Source: an uncultured Ruminococcus sp. (GTDB taxonomy: Bacteria; Bacillota; Clostridia; Oscillospirales; Ruminococcaceae). From it: a DNA stretch of 18,347 bases. The translations under genes were made by a program, and so were the position numbers. Below, one piece after another: positions 6,727 to 14,662 of this stretch. The number at the start of each line of letters is the position of its first letter. Position 1 is the stretch's first letter. Under the pieces are notes generated by a model. It was not told the origin of the DNA and did no database searches. It saw only the letters and a program-made list of their open reading frames with translations. The stretch is from contig NZ_CAMHRZ010000040.1 of the NCBI RefSeq assembly GCF_946187255.1, positions 1-18,347 on the forward strand, written 5' to 3'.

Positions 6727-7188
6727 TTGAACTATACTTTCAGAACTGCTTCTCCCGAAGAGACCATTGCTCTCGGGCGGGAGATAGGCAGAAGACTACG
6801 GGGCGGGGATGTACTTGCCTATCGCGGCGGACTGGGTGCGGGCAAGACCACTATCACCAGAGGTATCTCAGAGGGCATGGGACTTGGTGACGAAGTGACT
6901 TCACCGACATTTGCACTGGTGAATGAGTACCGAAAAGTGGACTGCAAACTAAGCCTGATACATTTTGATATGTACCGCATAACATCGGGCGAGGATCTTG
7001 ATACTACGGGATTTTTCGATTATATGGACGATGATGCCGTTCTTGCGGTGGAATGGTCGGAGAATATCGAGGATGACCTGCCCGACAGCAGCATTATTAT
7101 TACGATAAACAGGCTCTCCGACAGCGAGCGCGAGCTCATACTGGAGACCTGCGACGGAGATGACAGATTTGAAGATATTAGCTATTGA
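6727..7188 (+). CDS. tsaE: tRNA t6A synthesis ATPase TsaE
   Basis: TsaE is the small ATPase that works with TsaB and TsaD to form N6-threonylcarbamoyladenosine at position 37 of ANN-decoding tRNAs. The 153-residue protein carries Walker A GGLGAGKTT (34-42), the switch-like TSPTFALVNEY (59-69), the Walker B-like HFDMYR (79-84) and the conserved AVEWSE (107-112). I take the TTG at 6727 as the start because the N-terminus then has the family's length and no ATG lies upstream of the Walker A in this frame; the ribosome site before it is weak. It overlaps tsaB by 29 bases, or 20 if tsaB starts at TTG 7169, a sign of coupled translation of two proteins of one complex. Confidence 0.93.
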   Translation: MNYTFRTASPEETIALGREIGRRLRGGDVLAYRGGLGAGKTTITRGISEGMGLGDEVTSPTFALVNEYRKVDCKLSLIHFDMYRITSGEDLDTTGFFDYMDDDAVLAVEWSENIEDDLPDSSIIITINRLSDSERELILETCDGDDRFEDISY

Positions 7189-7861
7189 TACCAGCGGCAA
7201 GACAGCTTCTGTCGCCCTGAGTGACGGCGGACTGCTGCTGTGGGAAAAGACGGTATATACCAAGCTGACCCATTCTCAGGTGATACTACCTATGGTGACT
7301 AAGGCGCTGGAGGAAACAGGTCTTGATTATCCTGATATTGACTGCATCGCGGTGGCTAACGGTCCCGGGTCGTATACGGGTCTGCGCATCGGTGTGGGGG
7401 CAGTAAAAGGGATATGTCTGGGTGCGCCAAATATAAAGGCGGCGGGCGTTTCCACACTGCTCTCTCTTGCTTATAATTGTATCGCCTTTGAGGGCAGGAT
7501 AGTTTCGGTGCTGCGTGCAAGACCTAAAATGGTATACGCTGCGGAGTTTGAATGCAGCGGCGGAAAGATCACTCGAATATCAGAAGACAGAGTGTGCGGC
7601 GAGGACGAGTTCTTTGCGGGCGTGTCTTATGAAAAGGGCGTTATGCTTGTGGGCGACTGTGCAGAGGAAATGAAGTTCTCTCGCTTTGCGGAGGACGCGG
7701 GAGTGCGTACAGCTCCGCTGAACTGCATTCTTCAAAGGGCATCATCGCTGTGTCTTGCGGTCAATGATCACCCTGGGATAATGTGTGCGGCTGATGTGCT
7801 GGAGGTATCCTATCTACAGGCTACAAAGGCTGAAAAGGACAAGGCACACAGAGATAACTGA
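7160..7861 (+). CDS. tsaB: tRNA t6A synthesis scaffold protein TsaB
   Basis: TsaB is the inactive ASKHA-fold partner that binds TsaD and TsaE for t6A formation. The 233-residue product has the family start KILAIDTS and the signature VANGPGSYTGLRIG (about 65-78). The ATG at 7160 gives three extra residues; the TTG at 7169 would give exactly M-KILAIDTS and lies 8 bases after ggaga (7156-7160), so it may be the true start. The gene begins inside tsaE. In many Firmicutes tsaB is followed by rimI and tsaD; neither follows here, the next gene being rpiB. The second half is divergent, as usual in TsaB. Identity is firm; only the start is uncertain. Confidence 0.93.
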   Translation: MTDLKILAIDTSGKTASVALSDGGLLLWEKTVYTKLTHSQVILPMVTKALEETGLDYPDIDCIAVANGPGSYTGLRIGVGAVKGICLGAPNIKAAGVSTLLSLAYNCIAFEGRIVSVLRARPKMVYAAEFECSGGKITRISEDRVCGEDEFFAGVSYEKGVMLVGDCAEEMKFSRFAEDAGVRTAPLNCILQRASSLCLAVNDHPGIMCAADVLEVSYLQATKAEKDKAHRDN

Positions 7862-7895
7862 GTACAGTAATTCTAAACTATATGGAGGTAAAAAC

Positions 7896-8336
7896 ATGAA
7901 GCTTGCAATAGGCTGCGATCATGCGGGTCCTGCGCTCAAAGCGGAGGTACTTGCGTATCTTGATGAGATCGGTGTGGAGTATATCGACCTTGGAGTACAG
8001 GATGGCGAAAAGTGCGACTATCCCGATAAGGCGGAGGAAGTATGTGCTAAGGTAACGGGCGGCGAGTGCGATCTTGCTGTGCTGATATGCGGCACGGGCA
8101 TAGGTATGTCTATGGCTGCCAACAAGGTGAAAGGGATAAGGGCTGCCTGCTGTTCGGATTATTTCTCAGCAAAGTTCACCCGTGCCCATAATGATGCCAA
8201 TGTACTGTGCATCGGTGCCAGGGTAGTAGGTGCAGGGCTTGCCTGCGAGCTGATAAAGGTCTTCATCGATACTCCTTTCGAGGGCGGAAGACATCAGCGC
8301 AGAGTAGATAAGATACACGCTATCGAAAACAAATAG
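7896..8336 (+). CDS. rpiB: Ribose-5-phosphate isomerase B
   Basis: RpiB interconverts ribose 5-phosphate and ribulose 5-phosphate in the pentose phosphate pathway. The 146-residue product is of usual length for the RpiB/LacAB family. It has the phosphate-binding start GCDHAG (6-11), the catalytic Cys in ICGTGIGMS (C65), and the R/H/N set in ARAHND-like TRAHNDANVLCIGAR (about 95-109). The open frame extends upstream to 7785, but the ATG at 7896 is the right start: it sits 6 bases after a perfect ggaggt and gives the family N-terminus. A related sugar-phosphate isomerase (LacB-like) is less likely because no galactose genes are near. It is the last gene before a strong terminator. Confidence 0.94.
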   Translation: MKLAIGCDHAGPALKAEVLAYLDEIGVEYIDLGVQDGEKCDYPDKAEEVCAKVTGGECDLAVLICGTGIGMSMAANKVKGIRAACCSDYFSAKFTRAHNDANVLCIGARVVGAGLACELIKVFIDTPFEGGRHQRRVDKIHAIENK

Positions 8337-8390
8337 TATAAAAATTTCATTATAAAGTCAGCATATTTTTGTACATAATATCACATTTAA

Positions 8391-8442
8391 CTCCTCACAT
8401 TTGGCTAAAATTTCCTTTTTCTGCCAAATTGAGGAGCTTTTT
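8391..8442 (+). terminator. Rho-independent terminator after rpiB
   Basis: ctcctcacatttggc (8391-8405) pairs with gccaaattgaggag (8423-8436) with a single bulge, around a 17-base loop, followed by cttttt. It closes the fhs-rpiB unit. Confidence 0.88.
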
Positions 8443-8466
8443 GTCATTCCAGGAAAAAACTGTCTA

Positions 8467-8495
8467 TTGACAAATATTATGAAATCGAGTATAAT
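8467..8495 (+). promoter_or_regulatory. Consensus sigma-A promoter of the muramidase gene
   Basis: Perfect -35 ttgaca (8467-8472) and perfect -10 tataat (8490-8495) with a 17-base spacer. Transcription should start near 8502, giving a leader of about 57 bases that contains a direct repeat and a ggaggt ribosome site (8542-8547). Confidence 0.92.
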
Positions 8496-8502
8496 GATTG
8501 AG

Positions 8503-8535
8503 ATAAAATGTAACCGTTGTGTAATAAAGTGTAAC
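8503..8535 (+). repeat. Two 12-bp direct repeats at the transcript start of the muramidase gene
   Basis: ataaaatgtaac (8503-8514) and ataaagtgtaac (8524-8535) match in 11 of 12 bases and are 21 bp apart, two helical turns. They lie just behind a perfect promoter, where a bound regulator would block transcription. Possible operator; the regulator is unknown. Confidence 0.5.
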
Positions 8536-8558
8536 TATCACGGAGGTTTTATATAATT

Positions 8559-10799
8559 ATGGATTTTTTTAAAGCGGCGGCGGGAATGCTGCTGGCGTGC
8601 TTAATGTGCGCCGGTGCAGGCATTGCGGCGTCAGCCGATGAAGCAGCGCACGAAACTATCAGCGCAGGCGGACAGAACTTTGAGGTCAGGTACGCCGATG
8701 CATCACAGGATGCGGGTTATCTGAAATACAAGCATCGTCAGGTGGAGAAAGCACTGGAGAAGAGATCACCTGCGGGTATGGTACAGAGCCATCTCAATGA
8801 GGCAACTGCTTACGGCACTCACCTCACCCATGACAGCAGGTTCAACGGTCTGGACAGATCCTTCGGCATCGATGTTTCTCAGTGGCAGTCCACCATCGAC
8901 TGGAAAAAAGTCAAGAACGACGGTATCGATTATGCTATCATCAGGCTGGGCGTAAGAGGTTACGGCTCGGCGGGAACACTTATGATAGATGACAGATACT
9001 ACGAGAATATCAAGGGCGCAAAGGCTGCGGGTCTTGATGTGGGAGTATACTTCTACACTCAGGCTATCAACGTCAAAGAAGCACAGGAGGAAGCTGATTT
9101 CTGTGCAGCCGCTCTCAAAGGCTATGATCTGGAGCTGCCCGTATATTTCGATATCGAGAGCGTTGACTGGGATCGCGGCAGACTGGATTCCGCAGGACTA
9201 TCTGTAAAGCAGAAGACAGACCTTTGCAAAGCCTTCTGTGACAGGATAGAGACCTACGGCTATCAGTCGGGAGTGTATGCAAATTATAACTGGCTCACAC
9301 ATTATATCGACGGCCCCTCACTGGGAAATGATTACAGGGTATGGATAGCAGCCTACGGCTCCTATATCGATTACAGCGGTATCTACGATATATGGCAGTA
9401 CGGCAACGACGGTTATGTTGACGGCATAAAGGGTAACGTTGATACCAATGTTATGTACAAGGTGGATTTCTCGCCGCAGACCAAGCTGAATGCTTCCATA
9501 ACTGACGGCGTTATCAGCTGGAACGCTGCAACGGGCGCTGACGGTTATACCGTATACGGCACAAATGACGGCAAGTCAAGCTATGCCATCGCAGATGTCA
9601 AAGGCACTTCCTTCGACCTCGACGGTCAGGAAGCACAGCAGTACTCCGTAGCCGCATATAACTATTACGGCGGTAAAAAATACTACGGCAAGAGCTCTTC
9701 ACTGGTGGACGGCTTTAACGGACAGGCTAAGGATCTTACCGCTGAGAGGGCAGGCATCGATAAGGTAAGGCTCAACTGGTCGGCAGTGGATAAGGCAGTC
9801 GGCTACGACGTATACAAAGTCAAGGACGGCAAAATGTCCTACGTTGGCAATACCGGCGGGACAAGCTTTGTCATCAGCGGAAATAATCTGGGTGAATATA
9901 CCGCAGTTGTAAGAGCATACAACAAGAACGGTATGAACGGCGATTATTCCGAAGAGATCGTACTTCCCGGCAATGCGCCTTCGTATGCACCGAGAGTTGA
10001 AAGATCCGCAAACAAGCTGTTCTGGACAGAAGTGGAAGATGCGGACGGATATGTGGTAACATTTACCGATCAGTACGGCTCTGAGGAATTCTTCGTTGAG
10101 GATACATATTTCACCCTGATAAACAACTCTACAGGCAAGTACTATGTACAGGCTTATACCGAGCTTGACGGCAGGATGTTCCGTTCCTCTTCGTCAAATG
10201 TGTGCGAATTCAGCGGTGTCAATTATCCTCCTCAGGGCGAGCTGATACTCGACTCGGACGATGAAGGTCTTGAATGGAACAAGATACCCGATGCACTGGG
10301 TTATGTGGTATACAAAGTGACTGAGGACGGCAAGGAAGAAGAAGTCGCTGAGGTGGATAACTGCTGCTACGCAGCTGATGATCTTGCAGGTTCGGTATAT
10401 TTCGTCAAGGGCTATAATGTCAGAAAGGGCGAGAGATTCTATACCGAAGCTTCAAACCGCGTGACCGTATCTCTTACCGAAGTTACAGAGGCTAAACTCG
10501 ACAACCTTACAGAAGACTTCGCAGTTATTTCCTGGAACAGTATCGAGGGCTGCGATGAGTACATGGTATACCTCGACAGAGGTCACGGCTATGAGCTCTA
10601 TACCACCGTAAAGGGCAGCATGGCGGTTATAGGCGGTATCAGGAATGCCGAGTTTGCCAGCGTAAGGATAAAGGGCTATGTCAGTGATGAGGACGTAGTA
10701 AGATACGGACTGTTCTCAAATCAGGTTTATATCATAGGTGATGAGGACAGCAGACCCACCGAAGAAGTGTTCAGCTTCGAGGATATTTTAGGCAGATAA
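8559..10799 (+). CDS. Secreted GH25 muramidase with fibronectin-III-like repeats
   Basis: The 746-residue protein is a probable peptidoglycan hydrolase cutting the MurNAc-GlcNAc bond. A signal peptide covers about residues 1-26 (hydrophobic core 8-24, Ala-rich cleavage region). Residues 27-100 match no domain I know. The GH25 domain spans about 102-304: FGIDVSQWQ with D105, YFDIE with D198 and E200 as catalytic acids, and a closing DIWQY/DTNVMYK stretch. About five fibronectin-III-like repeats follow (roughly 309-384, 390-470, 476-553, 556-640, 643-727), each with a W-x-x-V/I-x-x-A-x-G-Y/E-Y-x-V core and a terminal Y/N-G-x-x-S pattern. No LPXTG, SLH, choline-binding or dockerin module is seen, so it is probably released or held by the repeats. 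It is monocistronic with its own promoter and terminator. Could serve wall turnover or attack on other bacteria. Confidence 0.92.
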   Translation: MDFFKAAAGMLLACLMCAGAGIAASADEAAHETISAGGQNFEVRYADASQDAGYLKYKHRQVEKALEKRSPAGMVQSHLNEATAYGTHLTHDSRFNGLDRSFGIDVSQWQSTIDWKKVKNDGIDYAIIRLGVRGYGSAGTLMIDDRYYENIKGAKAAGLDVGVYFYTQAINVKEAQEEADFCAAALKGYDLELPVYFDIESVDWDRGRLDSAGLSVKQKTDLCKAFCDRIETYGYQSGVYANYNWLTHYIDGPSLGNDYRVWIAAYGSYIDYSGIYDIWQYGNDGYVDGIKGNVDTNVMYKVDFSPQTKLNASITDGVISWNAATGADGYTVYGTNDGKSSYAIADVKGTSFDLDGQEAQQYSVAAYNYYGGKKYYGKSSSLVDGFNGQAKDLTAERAGIDKVRLNWSAVDKAVGYDVYKVKDGKMSYVGNTGGTSFVISGNNLGEYTAVVRAYNKNGMNGDYSEEIVLPGNAPSYAPRVERSANKLFWTEVEDADGYVVTFTDQYGSEEFFVEDTYFTLINNSTGKYYVQAYTELDGRMFRSSSSNVCEFSGVNYPPQGELILDSDDEGLEWNKIPDALGYVVYKVTEDGKEEEVAEVDNCCYAADDLAGSVYFVKGYNVRKGERFYTEASNRVTVSLTEVTEAKLDNLTEDFAVISWNSIEGCDEYMVYLDRGHGYELYTTVKGSMAVIGGIRNAEFASVRIKGYVSDEDVVRYGLFSNQVYIIGDEDSRPTEEVFSFEDILGR

Positions 10800-10806
10800 T
10801 ATAAGT

Positions 10807-10835
10807 ACGGCTTCGCTCTGCGGAGCCGTTTTTTT
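10807..10835 (+). terminator. Rho-independent terminator after the muramidase gene
   Basis: acggcttcg (10807-10815) pairs with cggagccgt (10821-10829), one G-U pair, 5-base loop, followed by a run of seven T. Confidence 0.92.
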
Positions 10836-10857
10836 GCCTGTAAAGTGGTGAAAAATC

Positions 10858-10897
10858 AGTGAAATCACTTGCAATGGGGCGCTAAATGTGTTATAAT
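10858..10897 (+). promoter_or_regulatory. Promoter of the lipoprotein gene with an overlapping dyad
   Basis: The -35 ttgcaa (10869-10874) and -10 tataat (10892-10897) are separated by 17 bases; transcription should start near 10904. A short dyad, agtga/tcact with a 2-base gap (10858-10869), abuts the -35 box and could be an operator. This is the only clear promoter found for the genes up to 17519. Confidence 0.87.
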
Positions 10898-10935
10898 AAT
10901 TATGTGTGAAAAAATGATGGAACGGAAGTGATCTA

Positions 10936-12282
10936 GTGCGCAGTATACATATCGGCTTGACCGCAGCAGTGACGGCAGCGAGTCTGTTTTTAAGCGGCTG
11001 TACGGGTATGAGCTTTACTGTGGACGGACTGCTGAATGCTCCCAAGCTCACAGAGGAGCAGGGAGAGATACATGAAGCGCTCACCGCAGCGGTGGGCGGC
11101 AGCATCACCCTGAAATATCCCCGAAACGGCGATAACCGTTCGGCATTCGTGATCGCCGACCTTGACGGCGAACAGGGCGAGGAAGCGCTGGTGTTTTATG
11201 AGTATAACACAGGCGGCGGCTCCGATGAGGGTATCCGTGTAAATTTGCTGGATAAGGACGATGAGGGCAGATGGTATTCTGTGAAGGAGCTGGCAGGCGC
11301 AGGCACCGAAGTGGACAGGGTAATAATCTCCCAGATGGGCGAGAAGAACAGGTACTGCGTGCTGGTGGGCTATCAGCCTGTCACGGGCAGTGACTGCACA
11401 CTGGAGATATACAGCTGCTATAACGGCGAATTCAAGCGTATAGGTACTGATACCTATTCGGTGCTGGATACGCTGGATATAAACTATGACGGCTACCGCG
11501 AGATAGTCACGATACAGCAGCAGACCAATGCGGAAACAGGCGTTATCTCAGCAAAAGCGTCACTGCTGGATATGTCGGCGGACAATGAACTTGTCAAGAC
11601 CGAAGGTATAGATATGTGCGACAACGTGCAGTACTATGTCAATACCTGCTCGGGTCTGCTGAACAAGCAGCATGAGGCGATATTCATTGACGGTCTTGAT
11701 CAGGACGGCAATTTGCAGACGGAGATAGTCTATTACAGGTATTCCACTCTGCAAAACCCCATGCAGCTGAGCCCACAAAAGCTGCTGCCGCTGTGTACCA
11801 GACCAACGGGATATTACAGCACCGATGTTGACGGCGACGGTATCGTTGAGATACCCTCCGCAAAGCCTATGACAGGCTACGAGAACGCCATAATCGATGA
11901 GATGATATATATGACGACGTGGAACGTGTATGAGGATTTCTTTGATCTGAAAGAAAAGTTTCACGGGTATTACTCCATATCCAACGGCTACTTTTTCGCC
12001 TTCCCCAACAGGTGGAACGATGAGGTGACCGTCAAGCGTGAGGCAGATAATTCCGAGCTTGTATTCTATAAGTACAACGGCGATATAAACGACTCGAAGA
12101 CCGAGATAATGCGCATCGCGGCAGTCAGCCGAAAGGAGAGCCGTTCCTATGTGGACGACGGATACAGGCTAATAGCAAATAAGGGTCAGCTGGATTATTA
12201 CGTCAAGCTGCCCGCCGATAAGCGCGAACAGCTCATACTTACGATAGACGAGGTCAAGAACAACTTCTATATCGTTGACTGA
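10936..12282 (+). CDS. Lipoprotein with FG-GAP/VCBS-like acidic repeats, upstream of a two-component system
   Basis: The 448-residue product starts at GTG (cggaag 7 bases upstream). A lipoprotein signal peptide ends in the lipobox LSGC, so C22 should be lipidated and the protein anchored outside the membrane. The mature part holds several D-x-D-G/D-x-N-Y-D-G segments: ADLDGEQGEEALV (74-86), DINYDGYREIVT (181-192), GLDQDGNLQTEIVY (about 253-266) and DVDGDGIVEIP (298-308). They resemble the calcium-binding FG-GAP/VCBS repeats of beta-propellers, each followed by a beta-strand. I do not recognise a named family. It is followed 127 bases later by a response regulator and histidine kinase, so it could be a sensor accessory or a regulated surface protein; this is inference from position. 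Cytoplasmic function is excluded by the signal. Confidence 0.82.
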   Translation: MRSIHIGLTAAVTAASLFLSGCTGMSFTVDGLLNAPKLTEEQGEIHEALTAAVGGSITLKYPRNGDNRSAFVIADLDGEQGEEALVFYEYNTGGGSDEGIRVNLLDKDDEGRWYSVKELAGAGTEVDRVIISQMGEKNRYCVLVGYQPVTGSDCTLEIYSCYNGEFKRIGTDTYSVLDTLDINYDGYREIVTIQQQTNAETGVISAKASLLDMSADNELVKTEGIDMCDNVQYYVNTCSGLLNKQHEAIFIDGLDQDGNLQTEIVYYRYSTLQNPMQLSPQKLLPLCTRPTGYYSTDVDGDGIVEIPSAKPMTGYENAIIDEMIYMTTWNVYEDFFDLKEKFHGYYSISNGYFFAFPNRWNDEVTVKREADNSELVFYKYNGDINDSKTEIMRIAAVSRKESRSYVDDGYRLIANKGQLDYYVKLPADKREQLILTIDEVKNNFYIVD

Positions 12283-12294
12283 GGGGCGTGCTTT

Positions 12295-12373
12295 TACAGT
12301 AAACGGCATTATTAATTGCACTTTGAGACGAGTACAAGTTCGTCAGTCAGCAATTTCAATGGCGTTTACTGTA
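12295..12373 (+). promoter_or_regulatory. 79-base nested inverted repeat upstream of the response regulator
   Basis: The outer arms tacagtaaacg (12295-12305) and cgtttactgta (12363-12373) are perfect reverse complements. Inside them aattgc (12314-12319) pairs with gcaatt (12350-12355), and gacga (12327-12331) with tcgtc (12340-12344), all properly nested; catt/aatg next to the outer arms adds further pairing. There is no T-tract, and no clear promoter could be placed here. It is either a folded mRNA leader of the regulator gene, an operator, or a small foldback element. Confidence 0.65.
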
Positions 12374-12409
12374 TATACCGATATATTTACCGAGAGGAGA
12401 GCGAAGACA

Positions 12410-13114
12410 ATGAAAAAGGTACTTGTTTGTGAAGATGAGGACTCTATCCGCGAATTTGTTGTGATAAATCTGGTGAGGAGCGGCTATGAGGTCGTGGATG
12501 TAAACTGCGGCGAGGACGCGCTCAAAGCCTACGATGAGAACGAGGGCGGATTTGATGTGGCACTGCTGGATATCATGATGCCCGGCATCGACGGTATGCA
12601 GGTGTGCAAGAAGATACGCGAGAGAAATAATTCAGTCGGAATAATCATGCTTTCAGCCAAGAGCCAGGAAATGGACAAGATATCCTGCCTGATGAGCGGT
12701 GCGGACGATTATATCACCAAGCCCTTTTCCATATCCGAGCTGATAGCGAGAGTCGATGCAGTGTGCAGGCGTGTCAATCGTTCCGCAGTGAAGCCCGAAG
12801 AGGCATCTACCATAAATTCGGGACCCTTCGTGCTCAACCTGAAGAGCCGTACCGTGCTCAAAAACGGCAAGCAGATCGATCTGACACAGGTGGAATACCA
12901 GATAATGGAGTATTTCTTCAAGAACCAGAATGCTGCACTTGACAGATCCAGCATACTCAACCATATCTGGGGCGAGAGCTATTACGGCGACGACAAGATA
13001 GTTGACGTAAATATCAGGCGCATACGCATGAAGATAGAGGACGAACCTTCAAATCCCAAGTATATACTGACTATATGGGGCTTCGGCTACAAGTGGTCGG
13101 GCGGCAGCGTCTGA
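12410..13114 (+). CDS. OmpR/PhoB-family response regulator
   Basis: This 234-residue protein is a two-domain transcription factor activated by phosphorylation. The receiver domain (about 3-115) has acidic residues E8/D9/D11, the phosphoacceptor D54 in LLDIMMPG, S82 and K104 (switch lysine in YITKP). The winged-helix DNA-binding domain (about 137-230) contains the LTQVEYQIM start, the recognition helix region VDVNIRRIRMKI and a closing GFGYKW wing. The open frame extends to 12275, but the ATG at 12410 is the start: gaggaga lies about 10 bases upstream and MKKVLVCEDE is the family N-terminus. The kinase gene follows after 21 bases and is its likely partner. The nested inverted repeat just upstream may serve its own control. 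Confidence 0.95.
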   Translation: MKKVLVCEDEDSIREFVVINLVRSGYEVVDVNCGEDALKAYDENEGGFDVALLDIMMPGIDGMQVCKKIRERNNSVGIIMLSAKSQEMDKISCLMSGADDYITKPFSISELIARVDAVCRRVNRSAVKPEEASTINSGPFVLNLKSRTVLKNGKQIDLTQVEYQIMEYFFKNQNAALDRSSILNHIWGESYYGDDKIVDVNIRRIRMKIEDEPSNPKYILTIWGFGYKWSGGSV

Positions 13115-13135
13115 AATAAAGGGGCTTAGTTTAGA

Positions 13136-14662
13136 TTGAGCGTAAATAGCAAACGAAAATATCGCGGCGGGGAAAGCATCACCCGCCACTGGCTGGTCAA
13201 CAGTATGGGCATAGTCACGCTGATACTGCTGGCTGTGGAGATCGTGCTGATCGTCATTGTGCGAAGCTATTACTATTCATCCGCAAAGCAGTACGTCACC
13301 TCAAAGATGAACGTTATCACTACCTCGCTGAAAAATTCGGCGGGAGATACCACCAACTATAACTCCGAGATAAGAAATATAGTTGAGACCTATGAGGACA
13401 AGGACCGGATAGAGCTTATGGCGATAACCGCCGAGGGCACGGTGGATGTTACTTCATCGGGGTTCTCATTGCAGGGCGGCGACAGCATGAGCGATTATGC
13501 CGAAGCAAAGGCATCGGCAGCGGGAACGGCGGCACAGATAATCAAGCTGCCCACAGGCGAAAAGGTGGTGGCGGTCACATCGGTGATATCACCGAAGGGC
13601 TGTGACTACGAAGCGCTGAGGATGCTCAGCTCCATGAAGAATATCGATCATCAGATAGGCATGATAGTGCTGATGATTTCCGCCATAGTTACGGGCATAA
13701 TACTGCTGATGTTCTTCACGGGTATGTATTTCATAAGGCAGATAGTAATACCCATAAGAGGTATCGCGGATATTACTCACAAGTACGCAAAGGGAGATTT
13801 TTCCAAGCGTATCGAGAAAAAGAGCGACGACGAGCTGGGAGAACTGTGCGACTCCATAAATAACATGGCGGAGGAGCTTTCAAATACCGAGCAGATGAAG
13901 AACGAGTTCATATCTTCGGTATCCCACGAGCTGAGAACGCCGCTGACAGCCATAAAGGGCTGGACAGAGACAGTCGCTTCCATGTACGGCGATGTGGAGA
14001 CCTTCAAAAAGGGTATGCGTGTCATAAACAGCGAGACCGAAAGGCTCTCACAAATGGTGGAGGAACTGCTGGATTTCTCGCGTATTCAGGATAACAGGCT
14101 TCTCCTGCAGAAGGATACCATCGATATCCTGGCGGAGCTGGGAGAGACTGTGCTTATCTATCAGGAAAGGGCAAGGGCGCTGGGCATAACACTCAACTAC
14201 TTCGAGCCTGATATGCTGCCCTTTGTTTACGGCGATAAGAACAGGCTGAGACAGGTGTTCATCAATGTGGTGGACAACGCGATAAAGTATTCCGACAAGG
14301 GCGACACTGTTTCGGTGGAGGCCTACGAGGAAGGCGGAGATATATGTATCTCCGTTTCGGATACGGGTATAGGCATATCTAAGGAGGATCTGCCGCGTAT
14401 CAAGCAGAAGTTTTTCAAGGCTAACCATACCCGCCGCGGCTCGGGAATAGGTCTCGCGGTGGCGGATGAGATCATAGCCAGACACGGCGGCACACTTACT
14501 ATCGACAGTGAACAGGGTGTGGGCACCACCGTGATGATAACCCTGCCGTGTATAGAGCAGGAGGGTAGCCCCGAAGAAAGTGATACGGTGGATGTGGAGC
14601 TGATATCCTCCGATGATAAGACTGTAGGGGCAGTGGAAAGGAAAGATACCGATGAGCAGTAA
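13136..14662 (+). CDS. Membrane sensor histidine kinase (partner of the upstream regulator)
   Basis: The 508-residue kinase starts at TTG (13136), with aaagggg about 11 bases upstream; the next Met lies inside the first membrane segment. Membrane segments are at about 24-43 and 173-199, with an extracellular sensor of about 125 residues between them (no family recognised). A HAMP domain follows (about 198-251), then the dimerisation domain with phosphoacceptor H264 in SHELRTPL. The ATPase domain shows the N box VVDNAIKYS (N381), G1 DTGIGIS (409-415), an F box near KQKFFKAN and G2 GSGIGLAVA (435-443). The last 35 residues form an acidic tail beyond the usual kinase end. The stop overlaps the next gene by 11 bases. 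The signal it senses is unknown; the nearby lipoprotein could contribute. Confidence 0.94.
   Translation: MSVNSKRKYRGGESITRHWLVNSMGIVTLILLAVEIVLIVIVRSYYYSSAKQYVTSKMNVITTSLKNSAGDTTNYNSEIRNIVETYEDKDRIELMAITAEGTVDVTSSGFSLQGGDSMSDYAEAKASAAGTAAQIIKLPTGEKVVAVTSVISPKGCDYEALRMLSSMKNIDHQIGMIVLMISAIVTGIILLMFFTGMYFIRQIVIPIRGIADITHKYAKGDFSKRIEKKSDDELGELCDSINNMAEELSNTEQMKNEFISSVSHELRTPLTAIKGWTETVASMYGDVETFKKGMRVINSETERLSQMVEELLDFSRIQDNRLLLQKDTIDILAELGETVLIYQERARALGITLNYFEPDMLPFVYGDKNRLRQVFINVVDNAIKYSDKGDTVSVEAYEEGGDICISVSDTGIGISKEDLPRIKQKFFKANHTRRGSGIGLAVADEIIARHGGTLTIDSEQGVGTTVMITLPCIEQEGSPEESDTVDVELISSDDKTVGAVERKDTDEQ

Noticed and set aside
6699..6727. Promoter (tttaca ... ataaat) before tsaE
   Set aside because: The implied transcript would start inside tsaE, and the -10 is poor.
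7785..7895. Upstream extension of rpiB
   Set aside because: Would overlap tsaB and add residues absent from the family; the ATG at 7896 has a perfect ggaggt.
8337..8390. AT-rich stretch after rpiB as a small RNA gene
   Set aside because: No promoter or distinct structure apart from the following terminator.
12295..12373. MITE-like insertion before the response regulator
   Set aside because: The arms look like terminal inverted repeats, but no target-site duplication is visible at the borders; kept only as one option in the findings.
12275..12409. Upstream extension of the response regulator
   Set aside because: Would translate the nested inverted repeat and add 45 residues before a canonical receiver start; the ATG at 12410 has gaggaga.
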